Assembly: GCA_943704495.1 (NCBI GenBank)
Contig: CALSCR010003125.1
Coordinates: 1-34,065 of the forward strand
Origin: Pigoraptor chileana
Lineage: Eukaryota > Opisthokonta > Filasterea
Direction of reading: 5' to 3'
Length of the DNA stretch: 34,065 bases
Part shown: positions 11,453 through 23,459 of the stretch, piece after piece
How positions within the stretch are numbered: the stretch's first letter is position 1
How the letters are laid out: each line of letters opens with the position of its first letter
Translations under genes and position numbers: made by a program
Notes under the pieces: model-generated
What the model was told of the DNA's origin: nothing
What the model saw: only the letters and a program-made list of their open reading frames with translations
Database searches by the model: none

Positions 11453-11776
11453 ATGGGAATGATCTGTGGTCCGCTCGGTGGGCCATTCGGTTGTTTGGGA
11501 CGCACATGTCGGAACTGCCTAGAGTCACAACAACGCAAGACACAACCATCCGTTCCCACACATTGCATCACTAGCTGGTGCGAAGTTGCGGTGGAGATGC
11601 AAGGAGTCATCGGGGGTGGGCTTTGTCGTACAGACAGGGATCCTATATATATAACAAAGAGTGAAGAAGCCTACGTACAGGAACATCGAAGCAGCTCTGA
11701 GCCCATCCATCTGAGTGATTGTGTGTTACAAAAGAGTCCCTCTGATTGCCATGCAGAGATCCAATCAATAAAATAA
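11453..11776 (+). CDS. Possible small Cys-containing ORF, 107 aa, unrecognised
   Basis: ATG at 11453 to a TAA ending at 11776. The start of the product is Gly/Cys-rich (MGMICGPLGGPFGCLGRTC), followed by a polar segment with further cysteines. The TAA overlaps the pair of AATAAA signals, so a transcript would end almost at its stop codon. No family is recognised and no other exon can be tied to it. It may simply be part of the SPAG16 3' untranslated region. Confidence 0.2.
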   Translation: MGMICGPLGGPFGCLGRTCRNCLESQQRKTQPSVPTHCITSWCEVAVEMQGVIGGGLCRTDRDPIYITKSEEAYVQEHRSSSEPIHLSDCVLQKSPSDCHAEIQSIK

Positions 11777-11780
11777 TAAA
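11767..11780 (+). terminator. Candidate poly(A) signals for plus-strand transcripts
   Basis: Two AATAAA hexamers at 11767-11772 and 11775-11780, about 600 bases after the SPAG16 stop. They could end the SPAG16 transcript or the small ORF at 11453. No downstream GU-rich element is obvious. Confidence 0.4.
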
Positions 11781-12158
11781 TGGGAATATTTCACGTTTCA
11801 GGGAAGGAGGGTACGTAATAAAAGTCATCAAAATAGAGGGAATCATTGTCATTGTCCTGTCCGGGCCAGCAGTCACCCCGCAGTCCACTGAAGACTAGTC
11901 TGCAAGGTGACGACGGGTCGCACTCACACGGCCCAGAGTGCGCCTCTAAACTGGCTCTAAACGGACAGCCAGACACGTTTGACGACTGACGGATACGCCA
12001 AGGGCACTTCTGGATGGACCCCCAGTTCGGCGGCTTCGATGGCGGTCGCTCTAGCTCAAGGAGTGCTACTAAGCCGCGTGCGGGCGTCAGATCATCCACT
12101 GGCAATCGTATTACAACGAGGACGGTCTTCGCTCCAATTTTTGGATCTCGGCCAGAGA

Positions 12159-15100
12159 TTACACGCCACTCTCGCGCACCTCATCTTCAACATCAAAGGT
12201 GAGAATTTGATCATCGCTGGCCTCTGTGCATGCTGCGGGAGTGGTCTGGTCGTACTCTTCCGGGTTCGAATATGGATTAATCTTGTCGGGTCTTGTGAGT
12301 GATGCGGGAATGCGCGCCGCCTCCTTCTCGGCACCGCTTACATCCATCGCGTACCGGTAGGTGTCTGCACGGGCGCGTCTTGCAGTCGGTGTGGATGTCG
12401 GCGTGGGTGACTGCTTCACCGCGTGATTCAGTATCGCAACCCGGGGCGTTTCCCTTGTGCTTTGCGCAGGAAACGAGATGTTGGCATACTTGGGTGACCC
12501 CATTGCTGCCGGCGCGCGGTCACCCCCTTCAACGTCGGCGGCGTTGTCGTCATCCCGTTGGCTCGCAAGTGTCCCTACGGCAAAGTTGACGTAAGAGCCG
12601 GAGGGACGACCGCGCCAGTCAAACGCCGGCACTGCGCGGGCAGCACGGTCCACTACCATGGCGGCGCCTTCGTTCGCATATTCAGCGAAACCCATGTCGT
12701 CATTATTATTGCCCTTCCAGTCGTTTCGGATTTTCGCAAACATTTCGGCAAGCATTGCAAACGTCGGCCGTTCGTCTGGTTCGCGACACCAGCAAGACAC
12801 CATGACGTCGTACACGTGCTGGGGGCAATCGGAGGGCATTTCAAGGCGACCTCCGTTCTGCACGTGCGCCAGAGTCTCGCTGTTGGAGATTCCAGGGTAA
12901 GGGTTCTGCATTCACATGCGCGAAGACAAAAATAAGGTCAATTCAGAGCGGGCAAATTAAAGCGTGCCATTCAGCACAAGCACAGCGTTTAAGTGCGAAA
13001 CAGATATGAAGCATTGACAGCAGGGCGGACCAAGACGAGCATTGTGGCTGCCGTGGTGCGCCATATGCATGGTGGGTTACTGTATATGTGCCAATGGTAT
13101 CCGATATCTGATCTTGTAAATATGCATGTTGAAATTCCGCGGCAGTGTGATTGTAAAAGAGCCTGCCGTGGCCACCACACAAAGCACGATGCCAGTGCAC
13201 CCAAACCGACATAATGAGAGACAACCCACCTGCCCAAACGTCCATGTTTCCCAGAGCACAACGCCGTACGACCACACATCTACATGCGGCAAAGGAGCTC
13301 GATCTGTCAGTCAGTTGAATGACATGCCGTGCGTTGCAGTTTTCGTGATGTGTCTATAGCGGCATGAGCCGTCAGTGATAAAGTGCCCGACATATGGCAA
13401 CATACGCACCCGACTTAGTGGACCATACGCCGTACACAAGTGATTCGATGGCCGACCACTTTACAGGAACCATTCCCCCTGTAAACGAGAGGACGGAGTC
13501 GGCATGAGCCAGACGAGTCGAGTGGCACAAATTCAGTACATTAGTCACTGTCCTGCCACATCGTAATGGCAGTCAGTCGGTCCGGGACAACATGATATAT
13601 CGGTGCACGTGACCGATGACCCCGACAAGAAACTGGCCACAGTCAATACTGCAACTGTACACATACATGATACGGGCGCTCCCTCAAGCAACTAACTGAC
13701 AGGTGCAAGTCATAGACACACATACACTTACGCTTCGATTTCTTGTAATATTCTCTGCCACCGAGGTCACGTGAGAGACCAAAGTCGGCGACCTGGGGGC
13801 CAATTCAGTGTCAGACCAATGGCTCCGTCAGCCGCACGTACAAATAATGAGCATTAGACTAGTAACAGGGGGAATGTTTTTTTCGCAACACACGAGACAC
13901 AAACGACACCTCCGAAACTACAGCATGCATTGATTGAACAGTGAGCTGCGACAGTGACGCGACTTGTGAAAGTCAATTGAAGCCGGCCACAACAGAGGCG
14001 TGGCAACTCGACATCCAAGGCAGAACATGCTCACTGACTCACCTTGGCCTGGAAATCGCCAAATGGGTTGTTCGAAATCATGACATTTCGCGCCGCAAGA
14101 TCCTATTAATACATCGGTGTTTGATAGCAGCACATCGTTGGTTTTGCGGCGTGTGTGTCAATTGATGTTCAGCAAAAATGACGCACATGCCTCCGCTGAA
14201 AACGTTAAGTTAACACACAGCGGCCTCCAACACTTCATCGATGTCAAGCGAATGCACGATGACTTTGCGTGGAGATGGAGCGAGCCACTGGCACATTACA
14301 ACTGATCCAGTCCACGCACCTTGTGGGCAATGCTCTGTTGGGCAAGATACGCCATTCCATCAGCGACATCACCGGCAATCTGGGCGAATATTTCGTTGTA
14401 ATTGATCCTGCGGTTTGAGTTCCTGTGGCGCTCCATCTCCGAGAGGAAAGACTTGAGGCTTCCGTGCGCGGCAAACTCAAGCACGATACTGCGGTGGAAC
14501 AATAGGTAACAGTAGCGGCGTAAACGGGACGGCGTAGACAAGACTCTTTTGCGGCTGAAGAGAAGCGGGAACACAATGGGGCGCCCCGATTACCATGAAT
14601 CCCATGCAGTAGCTGTCGCATGACAATTAACAGTTTGTTCGTTAGTCAGCGGCTGTCAAGGGGCGGCATAACGTGCGCAACAACACGGCTCAGTGTCACT
14701 GACACCCGATGTAGCAATGTGTTACTACATCAGAAATAATCACAAGCAATCATCTGATAACAAAGCGCCAGCCTGACACTGCCGTGGTGCTCCGCATACA
14801 CAAGGCACTCACAACATTGGGTCGCCGTCAGTGACCACGCCGACCATGTTCACAACGTTCTCGTGGTGCAAGTTCATCATTATCTGCGTGCATGTGGAAA
14901 ATGCATTCAGTTGAGTAACGGCAGCGATTGAGTTGTCGGTCACGCAGTCATTGTCATTGCCATCTGGTACAGCCGAACCCCGATTGGAGATTAGTGGGTG
15001 GAGTTATTCATATCACTCGCGATGCAGTCGAAGAACAATAACGAAAAGTCAACTCGTTTGTGAGCGCACCTCTGCCTCCGATATGAACTCGATGCGCTGC

Positions 15101-18100
15101 TCCACGGACACGTTCGACTTGAGTGTCTTGACAGCACACGGGCGCATGCGACTGCCTATGACCACCTACAAGCTCAACGCGGTACAATGCAGCATTGCGC
15201 ACGTGATCATGAGACACCAGTAGACACAGTTCAGTGCAATGGCCCGCTCTCTCGGTAATTCAATTTTACCACGTGAACACATAATCCACAGCCAGTGGGA
15301 ACAAGCAAAGAGCAGAGAGTACTTAACTCAGCACACGCAATCTCACGGCAGTGCCGATTTTGCATAAGAATTCTTCACTGACACACACTTTAAGATGTGC
15401 CGTCAAGACAGAACGTTGGCAATGTCATGGAGAATGGACATACAGCAGAGACGCCGACGCTCGAGACACACTGACCTGCGCCTTGTGCACGACCCCGAAT
15501 GCGCCCTCCCCGAGGATCTCCTTCAAGTCGATAGCGTCGCGCGGGAGTTCCAGCCTGGCAAGATCAGGCTGAGCGTTCTGCATGTGTTTTGCGAAGTCCT
15601 CGATCTGCTTCATGTTCCAGCGGCGGCGATTCCGTCGCACAAGCAAGTACGCAGCCCCGAACACGGCGAGACTCACAAAAACGAGCGACACTACGACGGC
15701 TATGATGACGGTGCTGTTGCTTGACGACGCTGCCGCGGGAACAGCACTGGACACGCAAGAGAACTGCCCCGTGCTTGCGTCATTCTCAAGTGAGGTGCCA
15801 CTTGCGCACGCCGCAAGCCGCACTGTTTGTGGGGTCTGACTCCTGAAGAGCGCATCTTCCTCGCTGTACAGAAAGTTGTCGGGAATGATGACAACCGTGC
15901 AATCTGCTGGCACGGTGGCTGACGATATGCGCACGTTAGAATAGTCGACGCGTGAAATGCGAGAGAATGTCCGCGTGAGATCGCCGGCCAATGTGCAAGA
16001 GCCACTGGCGCTGTCGTTGCGGACGACGAGACGGATGGCAAGGGGCACGGAGGGCGACGCAAAGGCGGGCAGGCCGTACGCGTCCACTATTAAAACCGAA
16101 AAGGAGGGCAGTGATTCTCCGGAACGCTGTGTCGGAAACAAAGGCACCGCACCGATTGAGCTGTCGGACAGGCCCCTTCTTCTCGAAGCAGCAGGCACAG
16201 CGGATGATAGACTCACGAGCAGAGTGGCGGCGGGTGTCGCAATCGCTGCGCTGGCGTTCCCGAACAGGGCGTCTCGAGAGCCGACGCGCGAAAACGCGCT
16301 GTCCGCCGAAATGCCGAGCTTTGTGGACGAGAAAATGACCGGTGCGGATGCAGCATGAAGATTACTGACGCTGACACTGTGGATCACGACGTCCGATGCC
16401 TTCTCGGCGTCGAGGTAGAGAAACCCACCCTGCCCATACGTTGCGCTGACGACGCCCGCGCTGCAGCCCGTGAATGAGCTGTCCGTTACGACAAGCCGCG
16501 ATGATTTAGAGTACATGCACCCTCCGTTGCCTGCGGCACTCGCATTGCTCACGGTTGCACCGGTAATGGATGCAGAAGCGGTGCTGTCGACGTGTAGAAC
16601 GCCGCCATCCGCTGCAGACGACCCCGACACAGTGACACCATCGGCGGTCAAATCGGCAAAACTGCCCACATACGCCAAACCCCCTCGGAGGGCTGCCGAC
16701 GCACGCGAAATGGAAACGTTCGATAGCTTCACTTTGCCTTTGGAGAGCACTGCAATTGCACCGCCATCAGTGAGTGACGACACGCCGCTGATGGTCACGT
16801 TCGACAGGTCGACCGTTGCGGCCCCATTCATGTACACAAAGCCACCTTGTTCGTCGCATGACGTATTGAGTGCGGTGGAGTTGCTGATGACGAGCCGTGC
16901 GTTGCCAACAACCGCCGCGAATCCGCCGTGCCCAAATGTCGTTACAGAGTCGCGGAGATCCATGCGATTGATCACCGCCGATGCGCGGCCGTCTGCGGAG
17001 AGCGCGCCCCCAAGTCCAAGTGCCGACGATCGCCGAATAGAAATTCCGTCAACATTCAAACGGGACCGACCTGCCATGTAGAACACGCCACCGCCGACGC
17101 TATTCGTGTTGCTGCCCACCACAGACACGTCCGTGAAGATTGCCTCCCCCAGCGATTGCAAAAGTGCCAACCCGCCACCAAGGTCCGAAGTAGTGTTGGT
17201 GAAGGAAGTAGTCTCAACGCGAATAACCCCGCCATTGATGGCGATCGACCCACCGCCTCCGTTGCTCAAACAGTTGGCAAAAGTGGAGTTCTTTACGGTC
17301 ATACTACCTTTTTCCACATAAAACGCGCCGCCATCCAGATCACTCGAAATATGATTGCCATGGCATCTTCGCATCAGCGCACTGGAAGTGTCGGTAAGGC
17401 TCACAAGACCACCGTGCCCAGCCGTTGTTACATCGTCAAATGTGCACTCGTCCACGACAATGTCAGACGCGGTGTCGCCGGCAACGTGCACCAGCCCTCC
17501 CAAAGCAGCCGCGCGTAAGCCAGTAAAGACGCTGTGGCCAACGTGAATGTGCGATCCAGACGAAAAGAAGGCGCCACCGTTTGCGCCGGAAGACAAATCG
17601 TCAACGGAGAGCTTGTCAATGGCCAGCGACGGCACGCCAGAAGCACCGGCGATGGGTGAGAGGGCAGCAAGGCCGCCGTTTGCACCCGACGATGATCCGC
17701 TGACATTGACTGACGCGAGAGTCGCAGATACGGCCCCGATGAGGCTGAATACTCCTCCGTTGCCGCCTGAGGACGACATGCGAATGCTTGTCTTATCGAC
17801 GGTGACGACGGCGCTGTCTGCGGCATATATCAGCCCTCCACTTCCCTGCGCCCGTGACAATGATATTACAGTATTGCGAACAGAAGCAACCGCATGATCC
17901 CGAATCCACAGCATGCCGCCGTCCCCACCCGCGTGGCAGTTGGCGACGATCACCCCATCGATCGAAATGCGAGGGGTGCTCTGTTCGCCGACGCTCAGCA
18001 CTTCCGCAGAGACGAACCCGCCGTTCCCGGCAGATCCTATCGACCCAACATCACCTTTGTTGACGCTGATCACGGCCGCATTGCTGACCGATGCGAACCC

Positions 18101-21100
18101 GCCGTTGCCAGTGGTCGCGGCGTATGCGCCGATGACAAGGTTCACAAAAGCGGCAAACGTTTCGTCAGTCATAACGATGAGAGGGCCATATTCGACCAGA
18201 CCATCGCCATTTGCGTCGCGTCGCCTCCTGCTCTGGTTGCTGGCGAAGGTACAGCCATCGCAATGCAACCACCCACTGCCACGCACGACAATGGGAGACT
18301 CGACAACAGCAACGTCCAGGAGATACAGCGTGCCATCTACCGTAACAGGGCTCGTCTCAAGAGCGGCGTACTGGAGCGTGAGGCGTCCCGAAGGAAAAAC
18401 CGATATTTCGATAGAGTCGCTCACCGTTGCATATGTGATTGCGGCGACGCTGTGGATGCGCATTGCGACATTTGTATAGTCGACTTTCTCAGTCCCAAAC
18501 GCACGCTCAGTATCAATCACTGCATTGACCACCGTCTGATGCTGCTCAGCGTAGTAGCGATATCCCTGCAGAATGAAAGAAAGGACGTAGTCGGAGGAGA
18601 ATACGCCTTCCAACTCTCGTTGTTCCTCAGAGTCCGGCAGAAAAGCATCCGGGCCGAAGTACGTGTCGTTGGGATTCACGTAATACTCATAGTCGTACAT
18701 GAGATTTCCGACAAACAGTTCCTCAGTGCAGTTGATACACTTCACATTCACGTATGATCCGACAGAATCGGGGGCAGCCGAAAACCACCCTACGCCAAGG
18801 CCGCGGGGACGCTGGGCGTTGACGAGAGTCGTGCTCTCAATGAAGAGGCGTGCGGCGCCCCTCACGACGATCCCCGCACCAATGCCATCTGTCCACGCCC
18901 CGTGCACCTCCACACCTGAGACATGCGCCGTTGAGAGGCCCGATTGGTGCAGGAACCCGCCGGCAATCGAGCCGGAAACGTCGGTAAATATAGAGCTTGT
19001 GATGTTCACTTGCGATTGACCCCTGACGGAGATTGCGCCTCCCACTCCAAAAGGCGCCGATGCCATTGACACGAGTAGTTGTGTCATCCGTACGACTGCA
19101 ATACCATCTGCTGCAAGGAAGCCGCCGCGACTACCTTCTGTCGTTGAGCCCGATGAAAACGACGAGTCCACGCTCAGAACGGCGTTGTCGGTTGCATAGA
19201 GAGCACCGCCATTTTCGCTGGCAGTCGCATTCAATACGTGCAAGCCAACAATGAAAGAAGACGAACTGTCGGTGGCCGCCAACACAGCGCCGAATTCCGC
19301 GTTACAGTTGTTGCACTCCGTGTCCGCCAATACAACCAGAGTCGCCGAAGATTGCACATACAAGGCACCTCCCAAGTGAGATGCAACGCATTGCTCAAAG
19401 CGGCTTCTTGTGATCTGACAAAACGCTCGCTTGTCGATGCTAAGTGCGCCACCGTTGCCAGATGCGTTCGCAGCCTGAACGTCCACGTCGTCAAGGAAAA
19501 GACGAGCTGTGAGCGTAACAAAAGCAAAACCACCAGTGGCCGCCGTTGCCTGGCGAACGGGATGTCTTGTGATATTCACTGTGCTGGATCCCGTTGCCAT
19601 GACGAATCCGCCACCGTGCAAGGTGCCAACCGAAGCGGACGCGCCGCCGATTATACAGACGCTCGCAGCATTGTCGGCATAAATGCATCCGCCACCCAAC
19701 GGAGAATACGAATTGATGACGTAAAGCCCGTTGACACTCACTATGGCCCTTCCCAATGCGACGACGCACGCTCCGGCAGTGGCCGCCATGGAGTTGGTGA
19801 CGTTGAGATCTTCCACCGTGAACGTGGCGTAGTCCGACACTTTAACTGCACCTCCGTTGCCATGAGTACTCACGTCAGTGAACGACAGGTTACGCGCCGA
19901 TATGCGACCTTCGTCCCGGATCGAGAGGACGCCCCCCCCGATGAAAGCCGAAACGACTCCTTGCACGACAACGGAATCTAAAGTGATGGCCGCCGAGTTT
20001 GACACGTATATGGCACAGCCATCCGCGATCGTAACGGGGTATGCTGGGGGTGTGCGGAACTGCAGGAAAATTTTGAGCCAGTCCCCAACTTTGGGGCCAT
20101 CACTAATCCCTGGTAAGAGGACTTGTTGGCACGCAACGTTTCCCACAATCACCTCACTCAAACGACCCACTGCCGACTCACTTGCGCTCAGAAGGCCGCC
20201 CCGGTACATGTTTGGCATGTTCATGGCGACAAAGCTATGGGCAGCAAGGGAAGCTCCTCCTGTGAGGAAAAACATCCCCCCTTCTGTTCCTGCAAAGACA
20301 TTGTCAAAAGAAGAGTGCGATAGCCGAGCATTCGCATGTTCAGTCAGGTACATCCCGCCGCCGTGTTCACCAGCGGATATATCATCCACGTGGACGCCAC
20401 TCATGTCCGCAGTCGCAGTCCCCGTCGCATACAGCAGACCGCCCTTGCGCGCGCGTATCTCTCTCAGTGTGATGTTCCGCACTAGTAAATGCGAGGTGCC
20501 CTCCAGGTATGCAAAGCCGCCCTGACCAACGGTCGTACTCTGCCAATCGCACAAGGAGAACACGCGAGAAAACGTCGAATCGCGAATCTCAAGAAACGCA
20601 CCGTCGCTAACGTAGAACCCGCCGCCTTTGGAATCGCACGCGCCCGCCGTGTCGACTGTGAAGTTTGTGATGGTCGCACGTGAAGTGTCCGACAGATATC
20701 CGACGCCTCCCATTAGACCACGCTGCATCGCAATCAGCCGACACGATGTTCCGTTGAACGTCGCCGAACCCTCAATCGCAAATAGGACGCCCATTGCCAC
20801 GTCAGGGCCGCGAAGATAGTTCCACAAATCCTCTGGCGCAAATATATGCGGCGGCAAGAAGTTGTTCCCAGTAAATTCGGAGTTGGTCATGCTGACGGTG
20901 GCGTTTTCGAGGGCATGCACAATCCCAGGGCACATAAAGCAGGATATTTCGTTCAATTCCAGTAATGCGTTACCGGACGCCTCGAAGGTGTGCTTCCCTG
21001 AGAAGAGTACGCCCGACGTCAACACGTCCGGAACAAGTGACACGTTGTCAAAGCGTGCGGTTGCGCTGTCCGACATCAAAAACTGCGGCGTTAGTGGGCC

Positions 21101-22525
21101 TGACTGACGGCTGTTTGTGACATTATAAGACACAGAGAAACGCTCGATTAGGGCGACAGACGTTCCACCGTGCACGCCCATTGCGACAGTTACGAAATCG
21201 GACATTGGGCTTTGAATACTGCCGCCACTGATGTGCATGCTGGAGGAGCCGTTCAAGAAGTAGTAAAACTCGCAAGGCGCGTTAACGGAGAGCGCATTGT
21301 CGATGATGACTGCGCTCGAGGCATCGTCCAGGACGAGTCCGTTGCACCGGCCCAAGACGACTTCTGTACCTTCAGAGAAGAGCGACGTGTTGCCGTGGAG
21401 GCGGAGTGCAGCACATGCCACTTGACCCTCAGTCCACGCCATATCCGAACCGTGCGCATGCAACTGGACGGCGTTCCGAAACTCAAGGGCTGCACTGTCG
21501 CGAAGATGGGCAACATTGGGCACCTGGAAGATGCCTCCGTTAAACGCGGCACTGGCATCGTCCACGGCAAGAATGCACGGGCCACCAAAGCTGACCAAAA
21601 AGACTGTGTCCGACGATTCGAGGCGCGCATTGTTGCTGAGGAGGGCCAAGGCCCGCTGGACCGTGAAACAAGAGGCTAGCTCGATCTTCGCGGCCATGTC
21701 CGCCACAAAAATGGGGGATACTACGCTTCCCAGCCAGTCGCTGTCGCTGGGATGAGTGAGGGCGTTAGCTGGGAGTCGCACACCTTCCTCCGGGTTTCCT
21801 AGATTGCCGCAGCTGAATCCACACTGCGTGAACGAGGCGACGCCAGACACGTGGAAGGATGGAGGAGCGTGGCTGTCGAATAGAAAGAAGCAAGAGGCCG
21901 AGTGAAAGCTGGAGGATGTGACCACCAGTGCGCCGTTGTCGCTGACCCGCGCGAGTGTTCCAGCGGAGCATTCCGTGAACTGAATGTTGACAATGGTCAG
22001 CTGTCCGCCACTCTCCACTTCAAAGAGAGGGATCTGTAGAACAGTAACATCGCTTGTCGAATTCGCCGCACCCCCGCACTGAACGACGGGAGACTGGCTG
22101 TCTTCCGCAACAAGCGATACGTTCATGCCGTGCCGAACGGAAATCGTGCGCATCTTCTCGCTGTTGACGTTGTACGTTCCCGCCAATAAGATCAATATGG
22201 AGGTCTCTCCATTCGCGAACGCCAACTCAATCGCGTCGATTATAACCCCGAAATCTTCCGGGTCAGCCACAGCTCGCGTTCCTTTCTCAAACAGCGCCGA
22301 ATCACGTGAATTGTCAATCACATGCACCTCGATAGATGCAGGATCCTGACGACGGCGATTGATATCATTATCCGCAAACTGTTGCAACACTGCTGTGTCC
22401 TCGTCGAAGGCGCGGCCCTCGCTCTCTGCATCACTCGCCCCGGCACTCAAGAACAGAGCCGATGCAATTAGTGCACACGCAAGGCGGCAAATGGTCAACT
22501 GAGTAATCACACTTCTTGCAGCCAT
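12159..22525 (-). CDS. Giant receptor tyrosine kinase with parallel beta-helix (Pmp-like) ectodomain
   Basis: A single-pass receptor kinase of 2790 aa. Exons: 15476-22525 (7050 bases), 15070-15165, 14813-14883, 14320-14488, 14043-14102, 13732-13792, 13410-13478, 13230-13279 and 12159-12905; the sum is 8373 bases. I chose the ATG at 22525 because it precedes a signal peptide (CRLACALIASALFLSAGAS); the frame stays open to an ATG at 22660. The ectodomain has dozens of ~35-residue repeats with GG-x-hydrophobic turns, as in chlamydial Pmp and pectin-lyase folds. A non-repeat break lies near residues 1310-1460. The membrane helix is at about 2273-2296. Kinase landmarks: GEGAFG loop, AVKTLK lysine (~2363), HKDLAARN (2461-2468), DFG (~2485), twin tyrosines EYYKKSK, VKWSAIES in place of APE, and DVWSYGVVLWE. 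The tail (2600-2790) has four YxN motifs. The kinase core resembles FGFR-type kinases. Ligand unknown. Confidence 0.93.
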
Positions 22526-23459
22526 TTTCACCGCGGTGCTCTGTACTAGTGATGATTCGGTATACCGACAGGACAGCCGGCGTCGGCACGAACTGTGGTA
22601 CTGGTGGACATGTTTAAAAGATCGGACTTGTCTTGTGCTTTTGTTCGCGAGAGCGTTCATAGTTTTGTTTCATACACATTGACCCCGCGGATTTTCGTAG
22701 ACGCTCTCGGTGTGTTTGTGCACATATCTGAACTCGAAGACATCGTACACCGCGGTGACTGCTCCGAACAATGACACTCTTTGGAAAATCACTATGGTTG
22801 TTCATTGTCTTTCAAAACAAGCGGACGTGCGTCGGCGCTGGATACTCTGCGCGCTTGTGGACGTGCCTCAACAGCGTCGGAATCGGTTCGGTGGATCAGT
22901 TGCCTCGTGTGTGGGCGTTTCTCTGCTACTGTACGTGCCTGCTGATTGGGACCCAACATCAAGTCAGTCAAAAATTCGATTAAGTACTGTCCGGTTCATT
23001 CAGTTCCATTCAAATACACACCTACTCGGGGACCCGGAGGCCTCGCCTCCCGGCTCGGGCGTTGTTACTTTAAAAATCTAGTCAGTCAAAAGAATGAGGT
23101 ATTCGGACAACATTCTTCTCGCGGCAATCGTTGCCGGTTTGGTGCATAGGGTGCTGCGATCAGTGCCAAGGTCGTCCCAAACGAAAACACGCCCCCCCGC
23201 CCCCCCTCTCCAGGCCGACATCCGCGCCGAGAACATGACCGCTGTCCTTGGTGTCGCAATCCACTGCATGAAGGAATCGCTTATACGTGACTGCTTTATC
23301 TATGTTAGGGCGTCAACAGTGGCGTTGGAGGAAAGTGTATCAAACTGAAACCGCAGCTCAGCGACCGTTTGTATTTTCACAAAATGTTATTTGTTTGGCA
23401 AAGCAATTTGCACTGTCGTAACCTTTGCTTCCGTAGCCGTCAACGGTATCTCGTCCGTG
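22526..23459. other. Spacer between kinase and protease genes; presumed kinase promoter
   Basis: Both neighbours are on the minus strand, so the kinase promoter should lie here. No TATA box or CACGTG is seen near the start codon. Short plus-strand frames at 22771-22983 and 23094-23348 begin with ATG, but neither has recognisable content. A 118-bp interval with repeated ends is listed separately. Confidence 0.5.
22962..23091. repeat. 12-bp direct repeat flanking ~106 bp with a GC hairpin
   Basis: AGTCAGTCAAAA occurs at 22962-22973 and again at 23080-23091. Between them lies a GC-rich imperfect palindrome near 23030-23055 containing CCCGGAGGCCTCGCCTCCCGG. The arrangement could be a small insertion with a target duplication, but 12 bp is long for that and no terminal repeats are seen inside. 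Confidence 0.35.

Larger units (their letters stand above)
11165..12158. other. Convergent intergenic region between SPAG16 and the kinase
   Basis: About 1 kb between two stop codons that face each other. It starts TG- and T-rich and becomes AT-balanced. It holds the doubtful small ORF 11453-11776 and two AATAAA signals. From 11780 to 12158 I see nothing beyond spacer. Confidence 0.5.

Noticed and set aside
15957-19981. Several plus-strand open frames of 130-290 codons opposite the kinase ectodomain
   Set aside because: They mirror the GC-biased, repeat-rich minus-strand coding exon; none shows a domain and none lines up with splice sites.
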